From assembly GCF_002101735.1 (NCBI RefSeq), contig NZ_LQPE01000019.1, forward strand, positions 1 to 56,533: a stretch of 56,533 nt of DNA, written 5' to 3'. Below, one piece after another: positions 19,025-27,422 of this stretch (position 1 is the stretch's first letter; each line of letters begins with the position of its first letter). Made by a program: the position numbers and the translations under genes. The stretch is from Mycobacterium kyorinense (GTDB taxonomy: Bacteria > Actinomycetota > Actinomycetes > Mycobacteriales > Mycobacteriaceae). A model generated the notes under the pieces. The model was not told the origin of the DNA, made no database searches, and saw only the letters and a list, made by a program, of their open reading frames with translations.

Positions 19025-19937
19025 GACGGAGCCCTCGTGCCATCTCAAAGCTGTAGCGCAGGTGCTCGGCATGCCCGTCAGGCACGACGGGAAAAACCAA
19101 CGGCGCGTTGGCATCACGGATGGCGTCGAGCTGCTCGGACACCTGCTCGATGGACCACGACGGGCGAAACACGCCAGGGGTCTCGGCGACCACCGCGCGC
19201 GCCACCCGGCCGGCGACCGAGATCAGCATCTCGCCGCTGACCGGACAGGATTCGTGGGCCAGCAGACCCACGACCGGCGCCACCAGCTCCGGCTCCATCG
19301 GCGGGTACGCCGAAACGTCCAGGCCCTCAGCCATTCTGGTGACGGCAGACGGAACGATCACATTGCACTTCACGTTAGCGGCGGCGCCCTCCAGCGCTGC
19401 GACGTTGGCCAGACCGATGACACCCGCCTTGGCGGCAGCGTAATTGGCCACGTCGTGGTTGCCGTACAGCCCGCCGATCGACGACGTCAACACGATGCGC
19501 CCGTAGCCGGCGTCGCGCATCAGCGGGAAGGCCGGGCGTACCACATGAAAAGCGCCGCGCAGGTGGACATCCAGCACAGCGTCGAAGTCGTCAGAACTCA
19601 TCTGGACCAACGGTGCGCGGCGAACGGTGCCGGCGTTGTGGATCAGAATGTCGACGCGACCGTAATGCTGCACCGCCGCATCGATGATCGCCGCGCCCCC
19701 GGCGGCCGTCGCCACTGATTCCGTGCACACGACGGCATCGCCGCCAGCAGACCGGATTTCGTCGACCACCTGGCCGGCGGGCCCGGGGTCGGCGCCGTCT
19801 CCGGTCAGGCTGGCGCCGGTGTCGTTGACGACCACCTTGGCGCCGCGCGATGCCAGCAACAGGGCGTACGCGCGCCCCAGTCCCCGGCCGGCGCCGGTGA
19901 CGACGGCGACCCGATCGTCGAAGCGCAGTTCCGTCAC
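19017..19937 (-). CDS. SDR, multifunctional-enzyme-2 / hydroxyacyl-CoA dehydrogenase type
   Basis: SDR of 306 residues, longer than the classical 250. The cofactor site is VVTGAGRGLGRAYALLLASRGAKVVVNDTG, a pattern typical of the (3R)-hydroxyacyl-CoA dehydrogenase domain of peroxisomal MFE-2 and its mycobacterial relatives; the active site is S(S)IGG with YAAAK. A C-terminal extension (PSWSIEQVSEQLDAIRDAN) is also found in that group. The GTG at 19937 overlaps the monooxygenase stop as GTGA. A role in oxidising a hydroxyacyl-CoA or cyclic alcohol fits the operon. Substrate unproven. Confidence 0.88.
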   Translation of the reverse strand: MTELRFDDRVAVVTGAGRGLGRAYALLLASRGAKVVVNDTGASLTGDGADPGPAGQVVDEIRSAGGDAVVCTESVATAAGGAAIIDAAVQHYGRVDILIHNAGTVRRAPLVQMSSDDFDAVLDVHLRGAFHVVRPAFPLMRDAGYGRIVLTSSIGGLYGNHDVANYAAAKAGVIGLANVAALEGAAANVKCNVIVPSAVTRMAEGLDVSAYPPMEPELVAPVVGLLAHESCPVSGEMLISVAGRVARAVVAETPGVFRPSWSIEQVSEQLDAIRDANAPLVFPVVPDGHAEHLRYSFEMARGLRHG

Positions 19938-21769
19938 GTTCCCAGCACCAGACCGTCGAGATCGCCCTTGGCGCGCCATTCCGCCAACAAGTCGCCGAAG
20001 GCGTAGAAACCCGGCCCGTACGGCTCACCCAGATGTGACCGGATGCCCTCGCCGCCGCCACCGCCTTCGTTGTTGTAGTAGCCGGGTGTGCACTGCGCGT
20101 CGAAAGCCGAGTTGTCGATGGCGGTTTCGCGGATGGTTCTGCACCACGCGTCCTGTGCCTCGCGGCTCGGTTCGACGGTGGTCGCGCCACGGGCCAGGGC
20201 CTCGGCGATGATGTAGGCGATGTGCTCGCCCTGCAGCTCGTAGTTGGCGGCGATGTTGGCCGAGATTCCCACTTGGGTGAAGCCGGTGAAGAACTGGTTG
20301 GGAAAGCCCACGCTCGTCATGCCGTGCAGCGTCTTGTAGCCGTCGTGCCAGTAGTCGAACAGCGACAGCCCGTCGCGGCCCTCGATCGTGTCGATCGAAT
20401 AGCGGCGGCTGATCTCGGTGGTGATCTCGAAACCGCTGGCGTAGATGATGCAGTCGACTTCGTACTCAACGCCGTTGGCGACGAGACCCTTTTCGGTGGC
20501 CTTCTCGACGCCCTTGGACGACGAGACGTCGACCAGCGTGACGTTGGGCCGGTTGAACGTCGTCAGATACTCGTCGTTGGAACATGGCCGCTTACATAGG
20601 AATCGGTAGTACGGCTTGAGCGCCTCGGCGGTCTCGGGGTTTTCGACGATGGCCTCGACGCGGCGGCGCAGCCGCTCCATCACCTTGTAGTCTTCTTCTT
20701 CCCGGATCGCCATGAACTGCTCGGGCGTCAGCGACGCGGGATCGTCCAGGGCAAGCACACGGGCGGCGGTATTGCGGCCGAGCTCGGTCCAGAAGTCGCA
20801 GACCAGGTCGGGCTGTCCCAACGCCATGCCTTCGAAGGTCCAGGCGTGGAAGTTGCGTTGCCGCTCCTTCTGCCAGCCCGGCTGCAGCGTTTTCACCCAT
20901 TCGGGGTCGGTCGGGGTGTTGTTGCGGGCGTCGACCGACGACGGCGTGCGCTGAAAAACGTAGAGGTGCTGGGCATAGCGCCCCAGGTAGGGAACCAGTT
21001 GGACGCCGGTAGCGCCGGTGCCCACCAACGCGACACGCTTGTCGGCCAGCTTGTGCAGGCCGCCGCTGGTGTCCCCGCCGGTGTAGTCGTAGTCCCAGCG
21101 CGACGAGTGGAAGCTGTGTCCTTTGAAGTTCTTGATGCCGGGAATGCCGGGCAGTTTGGGCCGGTGGAACGGACCCGATGCCATCACGACGAAGCGGGCG
21201 CGGATGTCGTCGCCGCGGTTGGTGTCGATCCGCCAGCGCTTGACCTCCTCGTCCCAATGCAGGGCACGCACCTGGGTGGAAAAGATCGCGGAGTCATAGA
21301 GTCCGAAATGCTTGCCGATGCGCCGGCAGTGCTCGTAGATTTCGGCGCCGTCGGCGAACTTCTTGCTCGGCATGAAGTCGAGCTCTTCGAGCATCGGGAT
21401 GTAGCAATAGGATTCGTTGTCGCACTGGATCCCCGGGTAGCGGTTCCAGTACCAGACGCCGCCGAAGTCGCCGCCCAGCTCGATGATCCGGACGTCCTCG
21501 ACGCCGGCCTTCTTCAGATGCGCGCCCGCGAGCAGGCCGCCGAATCCCCCGCCTAGGACCGCGACGTCGATGTCGGCCGAGATCGGTTCGCGAGGCACCA
21601 CCGGCGTGTGCGGATCGGTTTCGTAGTATCCCGCGAAGTCATCTTCGAGCTCCACGTATTGCTTGGATCCCTCTGGACGCAGCCGCTTTTCCCGCTCCTG
21701 GCGGTATTTCTCCCGCAGCGCGGCGATGTCGATGTCCTGCGGGGTCTGTGTCGGCTGCTCACACGTCAT
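19934..21769 (-). CDS. Flavin monooxygenase, Baeyer-Villiger type
   Basis: FAD/NADPH monooxygenase of 611 residues. The FAD site is VLGGGFGG (72-78), the NADPH site [12 protein letters not shown], and between them residues 215-226 fit the Baeyer-Villiger fingerprint FxGxxxHxxxW[PD] exactly (F215, G217, H221, W225, D226). The long N-terminal arm and [10 protein letters not shown] are typical of the large phenylacetone/cyclododecanone-type enzymes. Expected chemistry is insertion of oxygen next to a ketone, giving an ester or lactone. The ATG at 21769 overlaps the Rieske gene stop (ATGA); the frame extending to 22168 lies inside the Rieske gene and is not used. Confidence 0.93.
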   Translation of the reverse strand: MTCEQPTQTPQDIDIAALREKYRQEREKRLRPEGSKQYVELEDDFAGYYETDPHTPVVPREPISADIDVAVLGGGFGGLLAGAHLKKAGVEDVRIIELGGDFGGVWYWNRYPGIQCDNESYCYIPMLEELDFMPSKKFADGAEIYEHCRRIGKHFGLYDSAIFSTQVRALHWDEEVKRWRIDTNRGDDIRARFVVMASGPFHRPKLPGIPGIKNFKGHSFHSSRWDYDYTGGDTSGGLHKLADKRVALVGTGATGVQLVPYLGRYAQHLYVFQRTPSSVDARNNTPTDPEWVKTLQPGWQKERQRNFHAWTFEGMALGQPDLVCDFWTELGRNTAARVLALDDPASLTPEQFMAIREEEDYKVMERLRRRVEAIVENPETAEALKPYYRFLCKRPCSNDEYLTTFNRPNVTLVDVSSSKGVEKATEKGLVANGVEYEVDCIIYASGFEITTEISRRYSIDTIEGRDGLSLFDYWHDGYKTLHGMTSVGFPNQFFTGFTQVGISANIAANYELQGEHIAYIIAEALARGATTVEPSREAQDAWCRTIRETAIDNSAFDAQCTPGYYNNEGGGGGEGIRSHLGEPYGPGFYAFGDLLAEWRAKGDLDGLVLGT

Positions 21770-23121
21770 GCGAGCTCCCTCGGCTCGCCGGTGCCCATGT
21801 ACTTCGCGAGCTGGCGGTGCAGGTTGGCCGTGCTGCGTTCGCGATAGGGATTGGGTTTGGTGCCGGGAAAGCCCATCGACTTCATGCCCTGCTGCACTGC
21901 CGCCATGTTCGAGAAGTCCTGCGGTAAGACGCTGAGCCATCTCGGGTCTCCGACGGGGGTGTACTCCCATTCTGTCCGCGGCTCTTGGCCTTTCGGGAAC
22001 AGTTCGTAGACGGCGACTTCGAAAATGCATTTGTTCGGGTCGTAGCTCGGGTCGGGTCGGGCGCTGTAGCACAGTGCACTGGTCAGGCCCTGTCCGATCT
22101 GGAAGTTCGGGAAGATCTGCCACGCGGTCCCGCTTTGGCCTAAGACGTCGGGAGGGATGGTCGGCCAAATCACGCCGCGGGCTTCGTCGTCACGGCGCGC
22201 CGACGACAGCCAGTGTTCGAGAACCTGGTCGGCCGGAGTGCCTTCGGGCAACTCGTCGACGAGTCGCAGCGCGGCATCCACGAGTGTCTGGGTGGTGGTG
22301 GCGTTGGTTTCCTGCAGTGTGTAGAGCTGCATCTCGGCGGTCGACACGCGGGGGTCGGCACCGATCCCCAACCGGACCTTGGACTTGGTCGCCTCGAGGT
22401 CCTCCGGTGCGTCGTAGCCGATGTTGCTGTGCTTTCCCTGCGCCTTGGCCCAGCCTTTGAACTCGCCGAACTTGTTGAACTCCGGATGTGTCGTCGCGAC
22501 ATGGTAGGTCTCGTTGAAGGCCTCCATCGCGACCTTCCAGTTGCAGTCGAAGTGCAGCCACTTGCGCCACTTGTAGCGCATGTTGTCCAAGCCGAACGGG
22601 TCCAGCATTTTTGCTGCCGGGTGCAGATAGTCCATCAACGACTCGCACTCGGGATCCATGTTGATCCACAGCCAGCCGCCCCACGTGTCGATGTTGACGC
22701 TGGCCAGGTGCGTGTTCTCGGCGGTCAGCGCGCCCTGCCAGTCGGCTTGTTCGCGAATATACGTGCACGCACCGTCCAAACCGTATGTCCATCCGTGGAA
22801 TCCGCAAACGAACGACTTTCGCGTCCGCCCACTAGCGTTCTTCGCGCCGGCCGGAGTGTCGATCAGGCGGCGCCCGCGGTGCATGCAGACATTGTGGTGG
22901 GCCTTGAATTCGTTTGGCCCGGTCCGTACCACGATGACCGAGTCGTCGAGGATGTCGTAGGTAAGGTAGCTGCCGATCTCGGGCAGCTCTTCGACCCGCC
23001 CGACTTGCTGCCACACTTTTCGCCACAGCTTGTCGCGTTCGGCTCGGGCGTAGTCCTCCGAGATGTAGGCGTCCACGCCGATCGTCACGGGCGCGGACAG
23101 CTCGTCGCCGTTAGTCGTCAC
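21766..23121 (-). CDS. Rieske non-heme iron oxygenase, alpha subunit
   Basis: Oxygenase component of 451 residues. The Rieske cluster ligands are C79-x-H81 (CMHRGRR) and C106-x2-H109 (CGFHGW). The mononuclear iron site is NETYHVATTH with H207 and H212. It should hydroxylate a substrate using electrons from a ferredoxin/reductase pair, but no such pair and no small beta subunit is encoded nearby, so partners must come from elsewhere. The GTG at 23121 overlaps the upstream SDR stop (GTGA). It immediately precedes the Baeyer-Villiger monooxygenase, so two oxygenases sit side by side. Confidence 0.93.
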   Translation of the reverse strand: MTTNGDELSAPVTIGVDAYISEDYARAERDKLWRKVWQQVGRVEELPEIGSYLTYDILDDSVIVVRTGPNEFKAHHNVCMHRGRRLIDTPAGAKNASGRTRKSFVCGFHGWTYGLDGACTYIREQADWQGALTAENTHLASVNIDTWGGWLWINMDPECESLMDYLHPAAKMLDPFGLDNMRYKWRKWLHFDCNWKVAMEAFNETYHVATTHPEFNKFGEFKGWAKAQGKHSNIGYDAPEDLEATKSKVRLGIGADPRVSTAEMQLYTLQETNATTTQTLVDAALRLVDELPEGTPADQVLEHWLSSARRDDEARGVIWPTIPPDVLGQSGTAWQIFPNFQIGQGLTSALCYSARPDPSYDPNKCIFEVAVYELFPKGQEPRTEWEYTPVGDPRWLSVLPQDFSNMAAVQQGMKSMGFPGTKPNPYRERSTANLHRQLAKYMGTGEPRELA

Positions 23122-23996
23122 TGCGTCCTCGCTTCTCGAGAATTCGGGTCGTCCCAACGCTTTACCTCCGCACGGAAGGTTTCGTCCCGCAGGAACAGGG
23201 AGGTGTTGTCCGCGTCGAGGTGGCTCCAGCGCAGGCTCAGGCCGCCGTCGACGAGCAGGGTTTGACCGGTGATATAGCTCGAAAGATCGGACAGCAGAAA
23301 CACGATGGCGCCGGCCTGCTCCTCGGGTCGGCCGCGCCGGCCCATCGCGATCGCGCGGCGGTCGCGGTCTGGATCGTCGTCGACGTAGGTGCGCGACGCC
23401 GCCGTTTCGGTCACCCCCGGCGCTATCGCGTTGACCCGGATACCGAACGGCGCCAATTCGACGGCCATCGTGCGGGTCATCGCCGCCACCGCGGCCTTGG
23501 CGGTTCCGTAGGCGATGTGGAACGGCGCGGTGTTCATGCCGCTGATGGACGAGATCGAGACGATGGAGCCGGGCTTGCCGTCCTTTTTCAGTTCCGCGGC
23601 CACGGCCTGGCTCATGAAGAAGGTGGTCTCGAGGTTGGCCGCGAACAGCTCACGCCAGTCGCTGCGGCGCACGCGTGTCGACGGCATCCAGGTCGACGGC
23701 GCGGCGCCGCCCGCAACATTGACCAGCCCGTATAAATCACCTGGCGCAGAGCGGGTTTGGTCGATGACCGCCGCGATGCCGTCGTCGGTCGACGCGTCGG
23801 CGGAGACCGGTATGACGGCGAGACCGGATTGGGCCAGGGGTTCGACGTGCTCGTCGAGGTTCTCCTTGGATCGGCTCACTGCGACGACGGTGGCGCCCGC
23901 TCGGGCGGCCATCGACGTCACTGTGGTGCCGATGCCGCCGCCACCGGCACCGGATACCACGACGATGCGGCCTTCGAGGTTCACAAAGTTCTGCAC
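23118..23996 (-). CDS. SDR family oxidoreductase
   Basis: SDR of 292 residues with an atypical glycine-rich turn SGAGGGGIGTTVTSMAARAG, a LVNVAGGAAPS segment, catalytic S(IS)SISG and YGTAK, and the C-terminal GQTLLVDGG of enoyl-reductase or sugar-type SDRs. About 35 residues after LVDGGLSLRWSHLD extend beyond the usual end. It sits 9 bases after the aldehyde dehydrogenase stop... reading downstream, and overlaps the Rieske gene by 4 bases. A role in oxidising the alcohol made by the oxygenase, or reducing a ketone, is plausible. Substrate unknown. Confidence 0.88.
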   Translation of the reverse strand: MQNFVNLEGRIVVVSGAGGGGIGTTVTSMAARAGATVVAVSRSKENLDEHVEPLAQSGLAVIPVSADASTDDGIAAVIDQTRSAPGDLYGLVNVAGGAAPSTWMPSTRVRRSDWRELFAANLETTFFMSQAVAAELKKDGKPGSIVSISSISGMNTAPFHIAYGTAKAAVAAMTRTMAVELAPFGIRVNAIAPGVTETAASRTYVDDDPDRDRRAIAMGRRGRPEEQAGAIVFLLSDLSSYITGQTLLVDGGLSLRWSHLDADNTSLFLRDETFRAEVKRWDDPNSREARTQ

Positions 23997-24005
23997 AGCC
24001 TGCTT

Positions 24006-25439
24006 TCAGCCAGCGGCTTCCGGCGCGTAGCCCAGAATCGCCTTGGTTTCCACGTATTCGTCGAAGCCGAACTCGCCCCACTCGCGCCCGTTGCCGCTCT
24101 TGCGGTAGCCGCCGAACCCCGCCTGGAAGTCGAATCCGTCGTTGATGACCACCCATCCCGACCGCAGCCGGCGAGCGACTTCACGGGCCTTCTCGAGGTC
24201 GGTGCCGGCGACATAACCGGCCAGGCCGTACTCGGTGTCGTTGGCGATTTCAACGGCCTGGTCGATGCCGGCGTAGCCCAGGATCGACAGGACCGGTCCG
24301 AAGATTTCCTCTCGGGCGATCGTCATGTCGTTGCTGACATTGGCGAACACGGTGGGCTTGACGTAGTAGCCCGTTTCGAGCCCGTCCGGCCGTCCGGTCC
24401 CGCCGACGACCAGGGTGGCGCCCTCGTCGATCCCCTTCTGGATCAGCGACTGGATCTTCTCGAACTGTGCTCCCGATACGACCGGACCGAGCGTGACATC
24501 CCCGGTGGGGGCGCCGACGGTGAGCCTTGACACCGCCTCACGGGCGATCTGTGCGGCTTCGTCCATGCGGACGTTGGGCACGAGCATCCGCGAAGGGGCA
24601 CTGCAGGATTGCCCGGAATTGCTCATCATGTTGGCGACGCCGGCGCTGACGTTCGCGGCGAAAGCCGCGTCGTCGAGAACGATGTTGGGGCCTTTGCCGC
24701 CCAGTTCCTGGGTCACCCGCTTGACGGTCGGCGCCGCGTTGCGCGCGATGTCGATACCGGCACGGGTCGAGCCGGTAAAGGAGATCATGTCCACATCCGG
24801 GTGGCTGGCCAGCGCGACTCCGACACCCGGGCCGTCGCCCTGAACCAGGTTGAACACGCCGGCGGGAACGCCCGCGGCATCGAGGATCTCGGCAAAGATC
24901 TGGGCTGAGAACGGTGCAATCTCCGATGGTTTGAGCACCATCGTGCAGCCGGTGGCCAGCGCGGGGAACACCTTGACGGCGACCTGGTTCATCGGCCAGT
25001 TCCATGGTGTGATCAGCCCACACACGCCGATGGGCTCCTTCACGAAGAGCGTGGCGCCGCGCTGTTCTTCGAACGTGTACGCCTTGAGAACCTCGATGGC
25101 GGTGTTCAAGTGACCCAGCCCGAGCCCGACTTGCGGGCCGGCGGCGAGGGCGGCCGGCGCGCCCATCTCTTCGGTGATCGCCGCGGCGAGATCCTCGGTG
25201 CGCTGGGAATATTCGGCAAGGATCTGCTGCAGAACGTCGAGCCGTTCCTCCCGACTGGTCTGCGACCAGCTGGCGAAAGCCCGCCGCGCCGCCGCGACCG
25301 CCCTGTCGACGTCGGCGGCCGAACCGAGCGCGATCTTCCCGCAAACCTGTTCGGTGGCAGGATTTTCCACGTCTCTGATGGTCAGCTCGGCCGGCTCGAC
25401 CCATTGGCCGTCGATGTAGAACTGGAGATTTTCGCGCAT
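24006..25439 (-). CDS. NAD(P)-dependent aldehyde dehydrogenase
   Basis: ALDH superfamily enzyme of 477 residues that oxidises an aldehyde to an acid. The general base is E245 (TQELGGKGPNIV), the nucleophile C279 (SGQSCSAPSR), and TPWNWPM and FTGSTRAG mark the cofactor site. The ATG at 25439 overlaps the stop of the ThDP-enzyme gene by one base (TAATG), so coupling is tight. The longer frame up to 25946 lies inside the preceding gene. It is second in the operon, next to a carbon-carbon lyase that would release an aldehyde, which makes the pair mechanistically coherent. Confidence 0.93.
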   Translation of the reverse strand: MRENLQFYIDGQWVEPAELTIRDVENPATEQVCGKIALGSAADVDRAVAAARRAFASWSQTSREERLDVLQQILAEYSQRTEDLAAAITEEMGAPAALAAGPQVGLGLGHLNTAIEVLKAYTFEEQRGATLFVKEPIGVCGLITPWNWPMNQVAVKVFPALATGCTMVLKPSEIAPFSAQIFAEILDAAGVPAGVFNLVQGDGPGVGVALASHPDVDMISFTGSTRAGIDIARNAAPTVKRVTQELGGKGPNIVLDDAAFAANVSAGVANMMSNSGQSCSAPSRMLVPNVRMDEAAQIAREAVSRLTVGAPTGDVTLGPVVSGAQFEKIQSLIQKGIDEGATLVVGGTGRPDGLETGYYVKPTVFANVSNDMTIAREEIFGPVLSILGYAGIDQAVEIANDTEYGLAGYVAGTDLEKAREVARRLRSGWVVINDGFDFQAGFGGYRKSGNGREWGEFGFDEYVETKAILGYAPEAAG

Positions 25440-27136
25440 TACTGGGTTCCTTCCGCGTACCACGTTCGGAATTCGTCGTAGCTGGGCATCTCCTCCGAAT
25501 TCACCTTCGGGTCGATCGGCACGTGGATGACGCCGACCTTGCCGCTGGCGTACGCCCGTTGGATCGCCGGGCCGATCCCCTCGCCACGCTCGACGTATTC
25601 GCCGTAGCAGCCGAATCCCTCGGCGATCTTGTCGAATCGCACGTCGGTGCTCCAATGCACGCCGGTTTCCAGCGATCCCTGGCCGAAGGTGCGCTTGTAG
25701 ACGCCCACCTCCAAGCCCCACTGGTAGTCGACGCCGACGACGCACACGAGCGGAAGGCCCAGCCGCGCCGCGGTTTCCAGCTCCGAGATGTGGAACATGA
25801 ACGACGAGTCGCTGGTGATCAGCATGACCGGGCGTTTCCTGCCGTCGGCCACCGACGCCCCGATGGCGTAGGGCAGACCGGTCCCGATGTGACCGAAGTT
25901 CTGGTTCCAGATGACGTCGTGCGGCTTGGCCTGCGAATAGGTCCACCCGAAAATGACGGTGGCACCGCCGTCGCGGACCATGATGCCGTCGCTGGGGAAC
26001 GCTTCGGTCGCCTCGACCACGAAACGCGCTGTGTGTACCGGTGTTTGGGATGGTGCGGTTTTCGCGAGCTCGGCGATTCGGGCGGCGTCCTGCGTTATCC
26101 AGCCGTCGAGCTCCGGCGTGGGCGGACGCGGCGAATCCTTGAGCGCCTCGACGAGCTGCGGCACGATCGCGCGCAGGTCACCGACCAGCGGGACGTCGAT
26201 GCGCCGGTTCACCCCGATCGCTTTGGGGTCCAGCTCGACGCTGATCCACTTCCGATTCGCGTCATTGCCCGCCCAGTGGCGACCCTTCCCGTAGTGCACC
26301 GGCTCGCCGAGTTCGGTGCCGATTGCGATGCACAGATCCGAGCCCACCACCGCCTGGACGGCTGCGGGTGAAAAGCCGTACGGGAAGGTGCGATCCTCGA
26401 TGCCCTTGATGAACGCGGTTCCGCCGGACGTCTGAATCACCGGGCAATTCACCAGTTTGGCCAACGCCTCGACCGACTCGCCGGCGCGCGCGCACTGCAC
26501 GGCGTGTCCGACCAGCAGAATCGGCCGGTCCGCTTTTCTGATCAGCTCGACGGCCTTGTCGACCATCTGCGCGCTGGCGCCCTGGTTGACCAGGCGGTAC
26601 GCGTCGGGTGGCAGCGGTGGCGGCACATCGAGTTCTTCGAGGATGACGTGTGCCGGATATTCGATGTAGGCTGGCCCTGGCGTACCGGTCTGCGCGCTGC
26701 GCAGCGCTTCGCGCACGATCTCGTCGGTCTGATCCGCATATTCGATACTGGCCGCGTACTTCACCGACGGCGCGAGCAGCGGTGTCTGCGAAACGAATTG
26801 GATACGACCCCGGCGGACCCGTTGTTCGGTGATCCTGGCGCGCTGACCGCCGAGGAAGATGACGGGCGAGTTCTCGACTTTCGCGCACATCATGGCTCCG
26901 GCCAGATTGGCCAGGCCCGGGCCCAGCGTTCCGATGCACAGGCCCGGCTTTCCGGTCATGCGCGAAACGGCCTCGGCCATGAATCCGCCACATTCTTCGT
27001 GATGCGGCGCGACGACATCCCAACCGCGCTGCTGTGCCTCGTGAAACAGATGCACGAAGTTCGGGTCGGGGATGCCGAACAGGGATGCGATGTCCTCCGC
27101 TTCGAAGAGATCCAGGATGCGTTCGTAGACCTTCAT
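25439..27136 (-). CDS. Thiamine-diphosphate enzyme (acetolactate synthase / hydroxyacyl-CoA lyase superfamily)
   Basis: ThDP-dependent enzyme of 565 residues with the three POX-type domains. The activating glutamate is in APHHEECGGFMAEA (E47), and the central domain has DRPILLVGHAVQ. The ThDP/Mg site near residue 440 reads TSDSSFMFHISELETAARLGLP followed by VDYQWG, so the usual GDG and NN are replaced by SDS and VD, which is atypical. Candidates are a 2-hydroxyacyl-CoA lyase, benzaldehyde-lyase-like or decarboxylase function. The ATG at 27136 is preferred; a GTG at 27175 adds 13 residues. It is the first gene of the operon. Confidence 0.85.
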   Translation of the reverse strand: MKVYERILDLFEAEDIASLFGIPDPNFVHLFHEAQQRGWDVVAPHHEECGGFMAEAVSRMTGKPGLCIGTLGPGLANLAGAMMCAKVENSPVIFLGGQRARITEQRVRRGRIQFVSQTPLLAPSVKYAASIEYADQTDEIVREALRSAQTGTPGPAYIEYPAHVILEELDVPPPLPPDAYRLVNQGASAQMVDKAVELIRKADRPILLVGHAVQCARAGESVEALAKLVNCPVIQTSGGTAFIKGIEDRTFPYGFSPAAVQAVVGSDLCIAIGTELGEPVHYGKGRHWAGNDANRKWISVELDPKAIGVNRRIDVPLVGDLRAIVPQLVEALKDSPRPPTPELDGWITQDAARIAELAKTAPSQTPVHTARFVVEATEAFPSDGIMVRDGGATVIFGWTYSQAKPHDVIWNQNFGHIGTGLPYAIGASVADGRKRPVMLITSDSSFMFHISELETAARLGLPLVCVVGVDYQWGLEVGVYKRTFGQGSLETGVHWSTDVRFDKIAEGFGCYGEYVERGEGIGPAIQRAYASGKVGVIHVPIDPKVNSEEMPSYDEFRTWYAEGTQ

Positions 27137-27188
27137 GGCCAACTCAAACCTCGCCACCGCGTCGATAGCCGCCACCTATGGCGATTAA

Positions 27189-27200
27189 TTGTCTGGACAA
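27189..27200. promoter_or_regulatory. Candidate HutC/GntR operator
   Basis: TTGTC-TG-GACAA is an inverted repeat in the divergent promoter region between the ThDP operon and the propeller/GntR genes. Its core GTCTGGAC differs at one position from GTnTAnAC, the known operator core of the HutC (UTRA) subfamily of GntR regulators, and such a regulator is encoded at 29017. A looser copy, TTGTATGGACCAA, lies at 27358-27370. Confidence 0.5.
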
Positions 27201-27422
27201 GTCGTATCTCTCCTCTGGCGCTGGCCTAAGAACACCGTTCTACGCGATGCAGAACATCATTCACCACGGCTGCTGGCGGGGTCAAGCGCGGCTACCACCG
27301 TTGGAGAGAGCCTTCTGGTCGCCGTCGACGCGAGCCTGGTGACTCAAAAAGTGGCTATTGTATGGACCAAAGCCGCTTTGCTAGCGTTCCAGCCACCGAG
27401 CTACCACTGGGAGACCGCGCCG

